Assembly (NCBI GenBank): GCA_964390795.1
Contig: CAYMLQ010000007.1
Span: 1-52,033, forward strand
From: CAYMLQ01 sp964390795
Lineage (GTDB): Bacteria; Verrucomicrobiota; Kiritimatiellia; RFP12; UBA1067
Direction: 5' to 3'
Length of the DNA: 52,033 bases
The notes beneath the pieces were generated by a model. It did not search any database. It was given only the letters and a program-made list of their open reading frames with translations, and was not told the DNA's origin. Within the stretch, counting starts at the first letter, position 1. Each line of letters begins with the position of its first letter. Below, in pieces: positions 14,669-23,942 of the stretch. Position numbers and translations under genes: made by a program.

Positions 14669-17148
14669 GCGCCCTCCTGACCGCCATCGGAAGGCTTGTT
14701 GAACGCGTCCTGATTCCGCAGGTAGGCGTAAGCCGCCATGAGCAAGACGCCGCCCAGCATGCCGAAACCCATCAGCCGGTAGAGCGCGTCCTTTCCGGCC
14801 AGATCCACGAGAAACACTTTGCCGACCGTCACAAAAAAGAGCGCCAGCCCCGACATGCGCAGCGCACGCCTGCCGAACCGCAGTCCGCCGACCAGCAGGC
14901 CCAGCCCGTAACAGCCCCAAGCCACGCTGACCGCCCCAGCCCGGAATCCCGGCAGGTAGGCGGTGCAACACGTGGCCGTCTCGAAGGTCAGATACAGAAA
15001 CCCTGCGATCAATGCGGCGCACAGCAGAAGCGGCCGCAACCCGGCAGCCCCATCCTCCTCGGCAGAGAACGAGCCGCGCGCTCCCACGATCACCGCCATG
15101 CAGGCCAAGGTGGCGATCAGCCGCGGCAACGCCGTGCGCAAGGAGAACGCGGCAACGTGCCTGAGCTCTTCCAGCACCGGCACATCACCCAACATCCAAC
15201 CGCCAAAAAACCACTGGACGCTCACCAGAATCACCGCCAGCACCAACACGCCGCGGAAAGCCGACTCCGACATACGCGCCTTCATCGTCAGCAGGTGCAA
15301 GACAAAGAGCGCCCACACCACCGTCACCGTCGCCATCCTGGCCGAGGGCAGAAACGCAAAGGCGATCGAAAAACATTCCCGCGTGACATACGCCACGAGC
15401 CCCACATAGAACACCACCGCAAAAAGCAGGACCGTCTGCCCATAGGCTCCGGAACCGCGCATGCCCGGATCGCCCACGCCCTTGTGCGCCGCCGCAGGCG
15501 GCGTACGGAACAGGCGCCACCCGCCGAACAGCGCGAGGATCGGAATCACGAACTCGACCACGCGGTCCTTCAGCCCCGCCAGATACGTCGCGGCTTCGGC
15601 CTGCGCGAACGCTGAGCCGTCGAGCAGCCCCAACGACAGACGCACCAAGACGATCGCATAGCAGACAAGCGCCCCGCGCGTGAACATCCGGCTGTCCAGC
15701 CGCCGCCCGATCCAGAGCAGCGCCACGGCCTGCAGCGCGAACATCGTGGAGAGCACCTGGCCCGTGAAGAGCAGCGGCAACGCCAGCCCCATAAAGATGA
15801 CGGCCAGCGCGATGAAGCCGGAGAGCAGCACGCGGTCAAAGATGCGACGAAGCAGAAATAGCCAAATGTGCCCGACGTAAAACGCCGCGATGCCAAGCGC
15901 GAGAAGCGCCAAGTACGGCCGCTGCAGCGGGCCGTGCCCGATCAGCAGCGTTCCGCCGCCGACCGTGACCAGCGCGTTGAGAAACAGCGCCGCGATTTCC
16001 ACCGGCGTCGCCGGAATCGCGTTGCGCGCCACATAGACAAAAACGGCGGTTGAGTAGAGCGCGAAGAAGCCGCACAGATAGAGGGTCTCCGGTAGCGTTC
16101 CCTGCCCCGCATGCCACGCGCACCGGCCTCCGACCGCACCGATAAAGAGCAGGCTGTTCAAGAGCAAGCTGAGCCACGTGAGCAGCGGCCACCGGCGCCA
16201 TACCGCCACCCCCGCCATACCCAACGCCAGAACCGCCAAATAGGCGTAAAGCACAGGCAGGTTGGGATGCGCGCTCTTCAGCATGACCGGCGTCAGATAG
16301 CCGCCGAGCGCCCCAAGAACCGCGATCGACAACGCCTCCAGTCGCACCGCCAGCACCACGGCCGAGGCCGTCACCGCCGCCATGCAGACAAACGACCACG
16401 AGACCGGCATCAGCCGGAACATCACCGATGCCGCATAGAAAGCGAAGTAGAACATCGCCAGGCCGCCGCCGATAAAGCCCTGTCCCAGCATCTGATAGCG
16501 CTTGCACAAGCACCGCATCCCCGCCACGATAAACGCCGCGCCGCACAGCAGCGCGAGCGACACGCGCCCCGCCGGCCCCAGCAGGCCGCGCGCGATCGAG
16601 AGCTGCAGACCGAACCCCACCGCAAACACCGCGACCACAACGCCCGCGCGAATGAGCCAGGTCGTCGCGATCGCGAATTCGGCGGACAGGCCGGGCCGCC
16701 TAAACTCCTCGCCCACGACAAGCCAGTTCCACATCCGACGCAAGAGCCGCACGGCCGCCGCGTCAACCTCGGGCTGCCGCTCCGGAAGGGGCGCAGGCTC
16801 CGGCACGGGGGCCGGCATAGCGACGGGCTTCACCGTTTCCGCCATCGCAAGCGGCGGCGGGACGTCAAGGGCAACAGGACAAGCCTTCACTTCGGGCTGC
16901 AGGGTGACCAGCGGAAGCGGCAGTCTCACATCAGGCGCAGGCACCGCGACGGGCCGGGCGGGCTCTGGGACCACCGGGTGCGCAGATGCGGCAGCAAGGC
17001 GGGTCGCCGCACGCAGCTGCTCACGGATAGCGCTTTCCAGCGCATCCATACGGCGGCCCAGCCTGCGCACGGCAACAAACGTGCAGATCGGAAGAACGAG
17101 GATGACCGCCAACGCAAAAATACCGAGTACCGCGAATAGGCCTTCCAT
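14665..17148 (-). CDS. DUF2339 family polytopic membrane protein
   Basis: An 827-residue inner-membrane protein. After a first transmembrane helix (GIFALAVILVLPICTFVAV) comes a coiled, then Pro/Ala/Val-rich segment (about residues 30-150), followed by a long series of more than 20 hydrophobic helices typical of DUF2339, with the family-like stretch FAIATTWLIRAGVVVAVFAVGFGL. It is co-transcribed with the DUF3999 gene, whose start overlaps its stop. A good ribosome-binding site (GGGAGGCGG) lies before the ATG at 17148. The combination suggests an envelope transport or assembly role, but function is unknown. secA lies immediately upstream on the same strand, across a spacer with a heptamer array. 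Confidence 0.85.
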   Translation of the reverse strand: MEGLFAVLGIFALAVILVLPICTFVAVRRLGRRMDALESAIREQLRAATRLAAASAHPVVPEPARPVAVPAPDVRLPLPLVTLQPEVKACPVALDVPPPLAMAETVKPVAMPAPVPEPAPLPERQPEVDAAAVRLLRRMWNWLVVGEEFRRPGLSAEFAIATTWLIRAGVVVAVFAVGFGLQLSIARGLLGPAGRVSLALLCGAAFIVAGMRCLCKRYQMLGQGFIGGGLAMFYFAFYAASVMFRLMPVSWSFVCMAAVTASAVVLAVRLEALSIAVLGALGGYLTPVMLKSAHPNLPVLYAYLAVLALGMAGVAVWRRWPLLTWLSLLLNSLLFIGAVGGRCAWHAGQGTLPETLYLCGFFALYSTAVFVYVARNAIPATPVEIAALFLNALVTVGGGTLLIGHGPLQRPYLALLALGIAAFYVGHIWLFLLRRIFDRVLLSGFIALAVIFMGLALPLLFTGQVLSTMFALQAVALLWIGRRLDSRMFTRGALVCYAIVLVRLSLGLLDGSAFAQAEAATYLAGLKDRVVEFVIPILALFGGWRLFRTPPAAAHKGVGDPGMRGSGAYGQTVLLFAVVFYVGLVAYVTRECFSIAFAFLPSARMATVTVVWALFVLHLLTMKARMSESAFRGVLVLAVILVSVQWFFGGWMLGDVPVLEELRHVAAFSLRTALPRLIATLACMAVIVGARGSFSAEEDGAAGLRPLLLCAALIAGFLYLTFETATCCTAYLPGFRAGAVSVAWGCYGLGLLVGGLRFGRRALRMSGLALFFVTVGKVFLVDLAGKDALYRLMGFGMLGGVLLMAAYAYLRNQDAFNKPSDGGQEGA

Positions 17149-17181
17149 GATCCGCCTCCCTCACTTCAGCATGCGGCGCTC

Positions 17182-17202
17182 GCTGTTCGGCGTTCAGCGT
17201 TC
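17182..17202. repeat. 7-base-period array, 3 units (after secA)
   Basis: GCTGTTC, GGCGTTC and AGCGTTC, just downstream of the secA stop. The units share the GTTC core with the arrays in rlmN (10597) and lipB (34932). Confidence 0.65.
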
Positions 17203-17204
17203 GT

Positions 17205-20200
17205 CTACAGACCTTGCCCGCAGCATTTTTTGTACTTCTTGCCGCTGCCGCACGGGCAAGGATCGTTGCGTCCCGCGCTCTTCATTTCGGACTGGGCCGC
17301 GTGGGAACGCGACGGCGGCACGCGCTCGGCCTTCTCCAGCGCCTGCATCATGGCGTCAAAATTGGCCACCGCAGACTGCGGCACTTCCGCAGAAAGCTCG
17401 CGCCGGGGTGGCGGCTGCTCCACTTCCGTGCTCTCCGTCTGCACGCCGCCGGCCAACATGTTGATGTCGGCATGCACGGTCTGCACGCGCGCGCCCGAAT
17501 TCGCCATCATCCGCTGGAAATTCTGCACGGTCGTAGCCCGGAAGACCGAGGTTGACACTTCCGTCTTGATGTGCGTCATCAGCTCCTCGAACATGCCGAA
17601 GGCCTCGCGCTTATACTCCACTAAAGGATCGCGCTGTCCGTACGCGCGCAGGTTCACGCCATGGCGCAGCTCGTCCATCGCCCTCAGATAATCCTGCCAC
17701 TGCTGGTCAATGCAACTGAGGAAGACCGAACGCTCCATGATCGGAAGCACCTGGGGGTCTTCCATCGAACACTTCAGCTCGTACGCTTCCGCCACACGGC
17801 CGTAAATCACCTCGGAGGCCTTTTCGGGCTCGCCCTTGAAGCCCGCTACGTCCTCCAGCCGCACGGCCACCGGGAAGGTGTCGCACACCCAGTCCACCAG
17901 CTCCTGAGGCACCGAGTCCTTGGGGGAGGCCAGAAACTTCTCGCACTGCATCAGAATCAGGTCGTTGAACACGTCGAGGATGCGCTCATGCGCGCTTTCT
18001 GACATCAGCACCTCGCCGCGCAGGTCGTATACCACCGAGCGCTGCTTGTTCATCACGTCGTCGTATTCAAGGGTGCGCTTGCGGATCGCGAAGTTCTGCT
18101 GCTCCACACGGCGCTGCGCGGTCTCAACCGACCGGTTGAGCCACTTGTGCTCCAGGGCCTCGCCCTCCTGCATACCCAGGCGCGTCATGATGCCCGAGAT
18201 CCGATCCGAACCGAACAGCCGCATCAGGCTGTCTTCCAGCGAAATGTAGAACTGCGACGAGCCCGGATCGCCCTGGCGGGCGCAGCGCCCGCGCAACTGG
18301 CGGTCAATACGGCGCGACTCGTGCCGCTCGGAGCCGATCACATGAAGACCGCAAGGCTTCTCGGCCAGCAGCTCGCGCAACGCCTTGGGCCCGTTGTCGT
18401 ACTTGTCGGCCAGCTTGACCTGCGACTTGATGGTCGACTCCGGCACCCACACCACGCCTTCACCCAGTTTGATATCAGTGCCGCGGCCCGCCATGTTGGT
18501 CGCGATCGTCACCGCCCCCGGCTGCCCCGCCAGCGACACGATCTCGGCCTCCCGCGCGTGGTTCTTGGCATTGAGCACGTTGTGCGGGATCTTGGCCATG
18601 CGCAGCATGCGGCTGAGCACTTCGGAGGTCTCGACCGTCACCGTGCCGAGCAGGATCGGCTGCCCGAGCCCGTGACGCTTGGTCACCTCGTCAATGATCG
18701 CCTTGAACTTCTCACGCTGCGACTTGTAGATCTGGTCGTTACCGTCCACACGCCTGACCGGACGGTTCGTCGGGATCACCATCACGTCCAGCTTGTAAAT
18801 GTCGTGAAACTCCGACGCCTCGGTCTCCGCTGTGCCGGTCATGCCCGCGAGCTTCTGGTACAGGCGGAAATAGTTTTGGATCGTGATCGTGGCGAGCGTC
18901 TGGGTCTCGCGCTCGATCTCGACGCCCTCTTTGGCTTCTACCGCCTGATGCAGGCCGTCGCTCCACCGGCGCCCCGGCAGGACGCGTCCCGTAAACTCAT
19001 CCACGATATAGACGTGGTTTTCCTGCACCACGTAATCCACGTCCTTCGCATACAGGCAGAACGCGCGCAGCAACTGGTCCACATTATGCACGCGCTCGCT
19101 TCGTATCATGAAGTCCGCCTGGATCTTCTGACGGCGCTTCGCCCGCTCCTCGACACTCAGCGACGCGTCGCCGTCCAGCGCCGACAGCGCGCTCACCAGA
19201 TCCGGCATCACAAACATCTCGGGGTCGGCGGGCGACAGCTTCTCGCCGCCCTTGTCGGTCAGCGACACCTCGCGCGTGCGCTCGTCAATGGTGAAGAGCA
19301 GCAGCTCGCGCAGGTCGCGCGCCAGCTCTTTGCGCATCTCGGTCAGCATCATGTTCTCAACCTGCTCGTGCAGCTTGCGGACAGACGGCTCTTCGATCAG
19401 ATGCAAGAACTGGGTGTGCTTGGGCATGCCGTGATACACCTGATAAAGCTTGTGCATCGAGGTTTCTTGATCCCCCTCCTCGATGGCTTTCTTGATCTCG
19501 CTGATCAGCCGGTTGCAGATGTCCGTCTGGTCGCGCACGAGCCGCTCGACGCGCGGCATCAGCTCCATGTACTGCGCCGTCGACGAGTGCGCCGCAGGGC
19601 CGGAAATGATCAGCGGCGTGCGAGCCTCGTCGACCAGGATGCTGTCCACCTCGTCGATGATCGCGTAAAAGTGACCCCGTTGCACAACCTGCGCTGGCTC
19701 AACCGCCATGCCGTTGTCACGCAGGTAGTCGAAGCCGAACTCGCTGTTGGTGCCGTAGGTGATATCGCACGAATACTGGGAGCGCCGCTCCGACGGGCTC
19801 ATGCTGTTTTGGATACAGCCGACCGTCAGCCCCAGATACTCGTAGATGTGGCCCATCCACTGCGCGTCGCGCCGCGCCAAATAGTCGTTGACCGTAACCA
19901 GTCGCACGTTCTTGCCGGAGAGCGCGTTCAAATAGAGCGGCAACGTGGCTGAAAGCGTCTTGCCTTCACCCGTCTGCATCTCCGCGATCTTACCCTGATG
20001 CAGCGCGATGCCTCCGATGAGCTGCACGTCAAACGGCACCATGTCCCAGATCAGTTCGTGCCCGCACACATCGCGCGTGGTTCCGCACAACCTGCGGCAG
20101 GCATTCTTGACCGCGGCAAACGCCTCGCACAAAATGTCGTCCAGCGTCTCGCCCGCAACCACACGGCTCTTGAACTCCTGCGTTTTGCCCTTCAGCTGAT

Positions 20201-20315
20201 CCTCGGAGAGCGACTGATAGCTCTTCTCAACCTCATTGATGCGATCCACGAGGGGCTTGAGACGTTTCAAATCCCGGTCGTTTTTGGTTCCAAAAAGCGT
20301 TTTAATAAGATTCAT
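17205..20315 (-). CDS. secA: preprotein translocase ATPase SecA
   Basis: A 1036-residue motor ATPase that drives proteins through SecYEG. The N-terminal NBD1 has QTGEGKTLSATLPLYLN (Walker A GEGKT) and the DEAD-type Walker B DEVDSILVDEARTPLIISG; NBD2 carries TNMAGRGTDIKLG and RQLRGRCARQGDPGSS (parts shown: NMAGRGTDIKLG, GRCARQGDPG). The C-terminus ends in the SEC-C zinc motif CPCGSGKKYKKCC, used for SecB/phospholipid contact. It is longer than the roughly 900-residue Escherichia coli protein because of extended linker regions (for example the SLSVEERAKRRQKIQ segment). It is divergent from the membrane gene at 20525. A weak AAGG site lies before the ATG. Confidence 0.98.
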   Translation of the reverse strand: MNLIKTLFGTKNDRDLKRLKPLVDRINEVEKSYQSLSEDQLKGKTQEFKSRVVAGETLDDILCEAFAAVKNACRRLCGTTRDVCGHELIWDMVPFDVQLIGGIALHQGKIAEMQTGEGKTLSATLPLYLNALSGKNVRLVTVNDYLARRDAQWMGHIYEYLGLTVGCIQNSMSPSERRSQYSCDITYGTNSEFGFDYLRDNGMAVEPAQVVQRGHFYAIIDEVDSILVDEARTPLIISGPAAHSSTAQYMELMPRVERLVRDQTDICNRLISEIKKAIEEGDQETSMHKLYQVYHGMPKHTQFLHLIEEPSVRKLHEQVENMMLTEMRKELARDLRELLLFTIDERTREVSLTDKGGEKLSPADPEMFVMPDLVSALSALDGDASLSVEERAKRRQKIQADFMIRSERVHNVDQLLRAFCLYAKDVDYVVQENHVYIVDEFTGRVLPGRRWSDGLHQAVEAKEGVEIERETQTLATITIQNYFRLYQKLAGMTGTAETEASEFHDIYKLDVMVIPTNRPVRRVDGNDQIYKSQREKFKAIIDEVTKRHGLGQPILLGTVTVETSEVLSRMLRMAKIPHNVLNAKNHAREAEIVSLAGQPGAVTIATNMAGRGTDIKLGEGVVWVPESTIKSQVKLADKYDNGPKALRELLAEKPCGLHVIGSERHESRRIDRQLRGRCARQGDPGSSQFYISLEDSLMRLFGSDRISGIMTRLGMQEGEALEHKWLNRSVETAQRRVEQQNFAIRKRTLEYDDVMNKQRSVVYDLRGEVLMSESAHERILDVFNDLILMQCEKFLASPKDSVPQELVDWVCDTFPVAVRLEDVAGFKGEPEKASEVIYGRVAEAYELKCSMEDPQVLPIMERSVFLSCIDQQWQDYLRAMDELRHGVNLRAYGQRDPLVEYKREAFGMFEELMTHIKTEVSTSVFRATTVQNFQRMMANSGARVQTVHADINMLAGGVQTESTEVEQPPPRRELSAEVPQSAVANFDAMMQALEKAERVPPSRSHAAQSEMKSAGRNDPCPCGSGKKYKKCCGQGL

Positions 20316-20524
20316 GAATCAACCTTGTCTACGTCGGCAGAGAACGATCCGCCGGAGCTGCACAAAAAAGAGCTGCTATTATTAGCACAAAACAACGCCC
20401 CCTTCCAGTTCAAACAGCCCCCATTTGAAAACCGGCGGCCTCTCACAGAGAGCCGCTTCACCGAGCCGCTTCAGCCCGTTGAATCCGATTCCCTTTCGGC
20501 CCCGTTTTTGCTATTAAATACGTC

Positions 20525-21616
20525 ATGCGCTTATTTGTTTCCAAACGTGCGGTCGCCGTACTCGCGCCTCTCTGCCTCCTCGTGCTCCTCAGCCTTCTCG
20601 CCTCCTGGCAGAGCCGCCGCCTGGCTGAACGCCGCCGCGCCGACCTACCCGAGGCCTATGCCGGTTACACCTCCGACGTGCCCCCTGCGCTGACCTTTGT
20701 GATTGCCGGCCTCGGCGGCTTCCGCGGCATCGTCTCCGAAGTGCTTTGGTTCCGCGCCGACCGCCTGCAGGAGGAGGGCCGCTATCTCGAACTGGTCCAG
20801 CTGTCCGAGTGGATCACCATGCTCGACCCCCATGCCTCAGAAGCGTGGACGTACAACGCCTGGAACCTGGCCTATAATATCAGCATCATGATGATCCGAC
20901 CGGAAGACCGTCTGCGCTGGGTTCAGAACGGAATCGCCCTGCTGCGCGACGAAGGGCTGCGCTTCAACCCTCGCGAAGCGCGCCTCTACCGCGAGCTGGC
21001 CTGGCTCTACCAGAACAAGATCGGCGATACGCTCGACAGCGCCCACCTCACCTATAAGTTCGCGCTGGCTCAGGCGATAGCCCCCTGCCTCCGCGCCGAT
21101 GGCACGGTCAACGACACGCCCGAAAACCGTGCGGCCCTCTCCGCGATGCGCCTCGACGCCGCCCGCATGACCGCACTGGAGAAGCGCTTCGGACCACTCG
21201 ACTGGCGTCTGGCCGAAACGCACGCCATCTACTGGGCCAGCCAGGGTGTCGCTTTCGCGACCGGCGCCGAGCGCCTGCTGTGCCGTCGCGCCTTCTATCA
21301 GCCCCTCATCCTCTGCGTCTTGCACGGCCGGTTCACCGGCTCACTCGAAAAAAGGCAGTGGCAGACCGGCACGAATCTCGCCCTCGCGCTCCCAGCAGCC
21401 GACTACATGTCCGATACGTTGAAACTTTTCCCTTCACAAACGCTAACATCGGTGTATATTAAGTATCTAACAAAGGTTGTTTGTCTTTGTGATCGTGCCA
21501 AGGAGAACGACCGGGTGAATGCGCTTCATACACGTCTCCGTGCGGTTTTACCGCCAAACGTGACGGCGCCTTCAGTAGATGACATTATCAAAGGATGGGA
21601 ACTAACAGATGAGTAA
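20525..21616 (+). CDS. membrane-anchored TPR-like protein of unknown function
   Basis: A 363-residue protein with one N-terminal hydrophobic anchor (VAVLAPLCLLVLLSLLASW, about residues 10-28) followed by a helical, probably extracytoplasmic, domain. Aromatic-rich helices such as FRGIVSEVLWFRADRLQEEGRYLELVQLSEW and AWTYNAWNLAYNIS (partial stretches) suggest TPR-type repeats. No family identified. Its stop overlaps the start of the Cys-rich gene at 21609 by eight bases, so the three genes at 20525-23939 form an operon. The base composition of its 3' end is more AT-rich than its 5' end. Confidence 0.75.
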   Translation: MRLFVSKRAVAVLAPLCLLVLLSLLASWQSRRLAERRRADLPEAYAGYTSDVPPALTFVIAGLGGFRGIVSEVLWFRADRLQEEGRYLELVQLSEWITMLDPHASEAWTYNAWNLAYNISIMMIRPEDRLRWVQNGIALLRDEGLRFNPREARLYRELAWLYQNKIGDTLDSAHLTYKFALAQAIAPCLRADGTVNDTPENRAALSAMRLDAARMTALEKRFGPLDWRLAETHAIYWASQGVAFATGAERLLCRRAFYQPLILCVLHGRFTGSLEKRQWQTGTNLALALPAADYMSDTLKLFPSQTLTSVYIKYLTKVVCLCDRAKENDRVNALHTRLRAVLPPNVTAPSVDDIIKGWELTDE

Positions 21617-22859
21617 CCGGTATTTGACCGTTGGGCTGATCGCAGCATTGACCTGCGGGTTCCTGCACGCAAACACGAACACCTTCGAGCATCCGCTCAA
21701 GGCGGTCTGCTCAACGCTGCTGACAAAACCGCTCGATCCTGACTCCATTCCAGAACTTATCAACTATGCGTGCAACACCTCCGGCCTCCAACAGGTGCGA
21801 AGTCGGGCGATGGCGGTTTACGCCCTGGTCGCGCTCGCAAACGCCGACTCCAACCTATTTGTCAGCGCAAAAAATTCTCATGCCGCAAAGTTCCCGTCAG
21901 ACAAAAATCTCATTCGTGTCCGCCTCTCCGACTCTTTTTTATCTTGCGCTGAATGCGCGGGGCTGGGCTTCCGTGACACCCCGATCGCCTGTTCCTTCTG
22001 CACAGGCGGCGGAAAATGCATGGACACTGATTGCGACCGCGGCAGATGGATTATTACGCAGCCAGGCTATGGAGGCCCCAAACGGACACCCAGCGTTCTG
22101 CCTTGTCCTAAATGCAAGGGGTCTGGCGTTTGCCCGAAATGTCACGGCCAGACGTCGGCGAGAACGACCTGTGCCGCGTGTAAGGGCTCGGGTGCCCTTT
22201 TCAAGCGCACGCCCGCTCTTTTTGAAAACTACGAGGCGTTGCTTCGCGACATGCTCGCGGACCTTCAGACCGAGGAGGATTTTGAGCGCGCCTTCCATGC
22301 AGCCACCCTCATTGGAGATTACGACCAGCGTATTGCGGCCTTTCAAAAGCTGATCGCCACGTTCAGCAGGCACCCCAGAATCGACGACGCTGTCGTGCTC
22401 ATGAATGCCGCGAAAGAGGCAGTGGCCAAGCAGGCAAGCGTGCGCGATGAAATCGAAGCGAACCGCGCGCGAGAACTGACAACATTAAAGAATCTGGCTG
22501 CCTCACCCAAGGTGGCGTGCATTACGATTCGCGAATACCTCGAAAAAAACCCGACATCGCCTGACCGGCTGGAACTGCAAGGTCTTCTGAAGAAATGCGA
22601 AGAGGAGGTGAAGATCAGTGCAAAACGCGAGAAGCTGATCTACATCGTCGCCGGCGTGCTTGTCGCCCTTTTCGGTGTCAGCTGCATCAACATCCACTCT
22701 TACAAATACACGCTGCTCCCGTCCTATTCGCCCCGGGACGGGGCGATACGGAGGAAGGCAGGAGCCGATCCGCTAACGGATCCGCTCAGCCTGTCTGCGA
22801 AACAAAGCCGGTCGCGCGTCAAGACGAAAACGGCCCAACTCCCGGGGCCTAACGAATAA
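21609..22859 (+). CDS. exported, membrane-anchored protein with DnaJ-like zinc domain
   Basis: 416 residues: a signal peptide (YLTVGLIAALTCGFLHA), a helical segment with RSRAMAVYALVALA, a Cys-rich domain of about 90 residues (CAECAGLG, CSFCTGGGKCMDTDC, CPKCKGSGVCPKC, CAACKGSG), a helical repeat region, one transmembrane helix (LIYIVAGVLVALFGVSCI, about residues 338-356) and a basic C-terminal tail with DPLTDPLSLSAKQSRSR. The Cys pairs resemble the DnaJ zinc region but there is no J domain. The adjacent gene at 22917 is a clear paralogue that lacks the zinc domain. With an N-terminal signal and a C-terminal helix, the zinc domain would face the periplasm and the tail the cytoplasm. Function unknown. 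Confidence 0.8.
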   Translation: MSNRYLTVGLIAALTCGFLHANTNTFEHPLKAVCSTLLTKPLDPDSIPELINYACNTSGLQQVRSRAMAVYALVALANADSNLFVSAKNSHAAKFPSDKNLIRVRLSDSFLSCAECAGLGFRDTPIACSFCTGGGKCMDTDCDRGRWIITQPGYGGPKRTPSVLPCPKCKGSGVCPKCHGQTSARTTCAACKGSGALFKRTPALFENYEALLRDMLADLQTEEDFERAFHAATLIGDYDQRIAAFQKLIATFSRHPRIDDAVVLMNAAKEAVAKQASVRDEIEANRARELTTLKNLAASPKVACITIREYLEKNPTSPDRLELQGLLKKCEEEVKISAKREKLIYIVAGVLVALFGVSCINIHSYKYTLLPSYSPRDGAIRRKAGADPLTDPLSLSAKQSRSRVKTKTAQLPGPNE

Positions 22860-22916
22860 CCGTTGCCAGATCGATCGGCGTGCGGTCACACCGCAGCTGA
22901 AAAGGCGAAAGCGCTC

Positions 22917-23939
22917 ATGCACCCCATCATATCTGTTCTGACGTTGTCGACGGTCGTCATGCTCTCGGCTCACTTGGCCGCTTGCGGACAGGACGTCACG
23001 GAAAGCCGCCTGCAACAGGCGTGCATCTCGCTGCAGCGCTCCCCGCAGGAAGCAGCCGACTTACAAACGCTGCTGGACGCCTCGCGCCACGCGACGCTCA
23101 GCCCGGCGCTTCGCAGTCGCGCCATTGCAGCTTACTCGCTCACGCTGCTGGAACAGGGTAATACCAACGCGTTCGAACGCGCGCTCCTCACGCTCCGAAC
23201 AAAATACCCCGAAGCCGTGCCGCTCATCAAGGTCAGCCGCAACGACTTTCTTGCGACCACCAAAGGCTCACCGCAGACGCTCAAGGCGAGAGCCGCCATC
23301 CGTGACAATTTCAATGCCATCGTGGCCGAGATGGCCACACTCGTTCAAGAGAACGCACGCTTTGCCGAGCAGTTCAGCCTGGCCTCAAAAGAGACTGACA
23401 CGGACAAGCGCATCGCTTTGCTCCAGAATCTGCTCCAAACGTTTCCCCACCGGGCCGACCTCTTTCCCGCGCAGGCGCTGCTCGAGGAGGCTGCCAAGGC
23501 ACGCGCCACCCGCGAAGCCCAGCTCAGAGAGCAAGAAGCGCGCGCGCTTGAGGAGCGCGAACTCGCTGAGCTGCGTAACCTGAGGACCTCCGATAAACTC
23601 AACGCCGACATCGCCACATTAAACGCCTATCTGAATGCACACCCGCGCTCGCCGGCCCTCCTGGAACTCCAGATCCTGCGCAATGAACTGGTCGTCAAAA
23701 AGGATCGTAACGCAACGAACCGGAAGATCCTCAAGGGTGTGCTCCTGCTCGGCGTCCTTGTCCTCTTCGCCGTTCTCACGCCGTTTCTGTTCCGGAAAAG
23801 AACCAAGCGACTGGATCCGCTGCCAGGCATGAGCAAGATTGATAAAACGAAGTTCACCGACCCGCTCAGCCTGACTGCGCAACACAGCCGGACGCGCGCT
23901 CAGTCGAAGCCGGACCCGTCCCCGGCTTCCGACGAATAA
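22917..23939 (+). CDS. lipoprotein-like paralogue of the upstream zinc-domain protein
   Basis: 340 residues starting at the ATG at 22917, which has a usable AAAGGCG site; a TTG 54 bases earlier is less likely. The N-terminus is an export signal ending in a lipobox-like LAAC (VMLSAHLAACGQD). A helical region (RSRAIAAYSLTLLE; DKRIALLQNLLQTF; LNAYLNAHPRSPALLELQ) lines up with RSRAMAVYALVALA, DQRIAAFQKLIATF and REYLEKNPTSPDRLELQ of the preceding protein. A C-terminal transmembrane helix (VLLLGVLVLFAVLTPFLF) and the tail FTDPLSLTAQHSRTR also match. The Cys-rich zinc domain is absent; instead there is a charged coiled-coil-like stretch (REAQLREQEARALEERELAELR). The pair arose by tandem duplication. 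Function unknown. Confidence 0.78.
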   Translation: MHPIISVLTLSTVVMLSAHLAACGQDVTESRLQQACISLQRSPQEAADLQTLLDASRHATLSPALRSRAIAAYSLTLLEQGNTNAFERALLTLRTKYPEAVPLIKVSRNDFLATTKGSPQTLKARAAIRDNFNAIVAEMATLVQENARFAEQFSLASKETDTDKRIALLQNLLQTFPHRADLFPAQALLEEAAKARATREAQLREQEARALEERELAELRNLRTSDKLNADIATLNAYLNAHPRSPALLELQILRNELVVKKDRNATNRKILKGVLLLGVLVLFAVLTPFLFRKRTKRLDPLPGMSKIDKTKFTDPLSLTAQHSRTRAQSKPDPSPASDE

Positions 23940-23942
23940 CCG

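Noticed and set aside
18147..19952. 601-codon plus-strand open frame
   Set aside because: Antisense shadow of secA.
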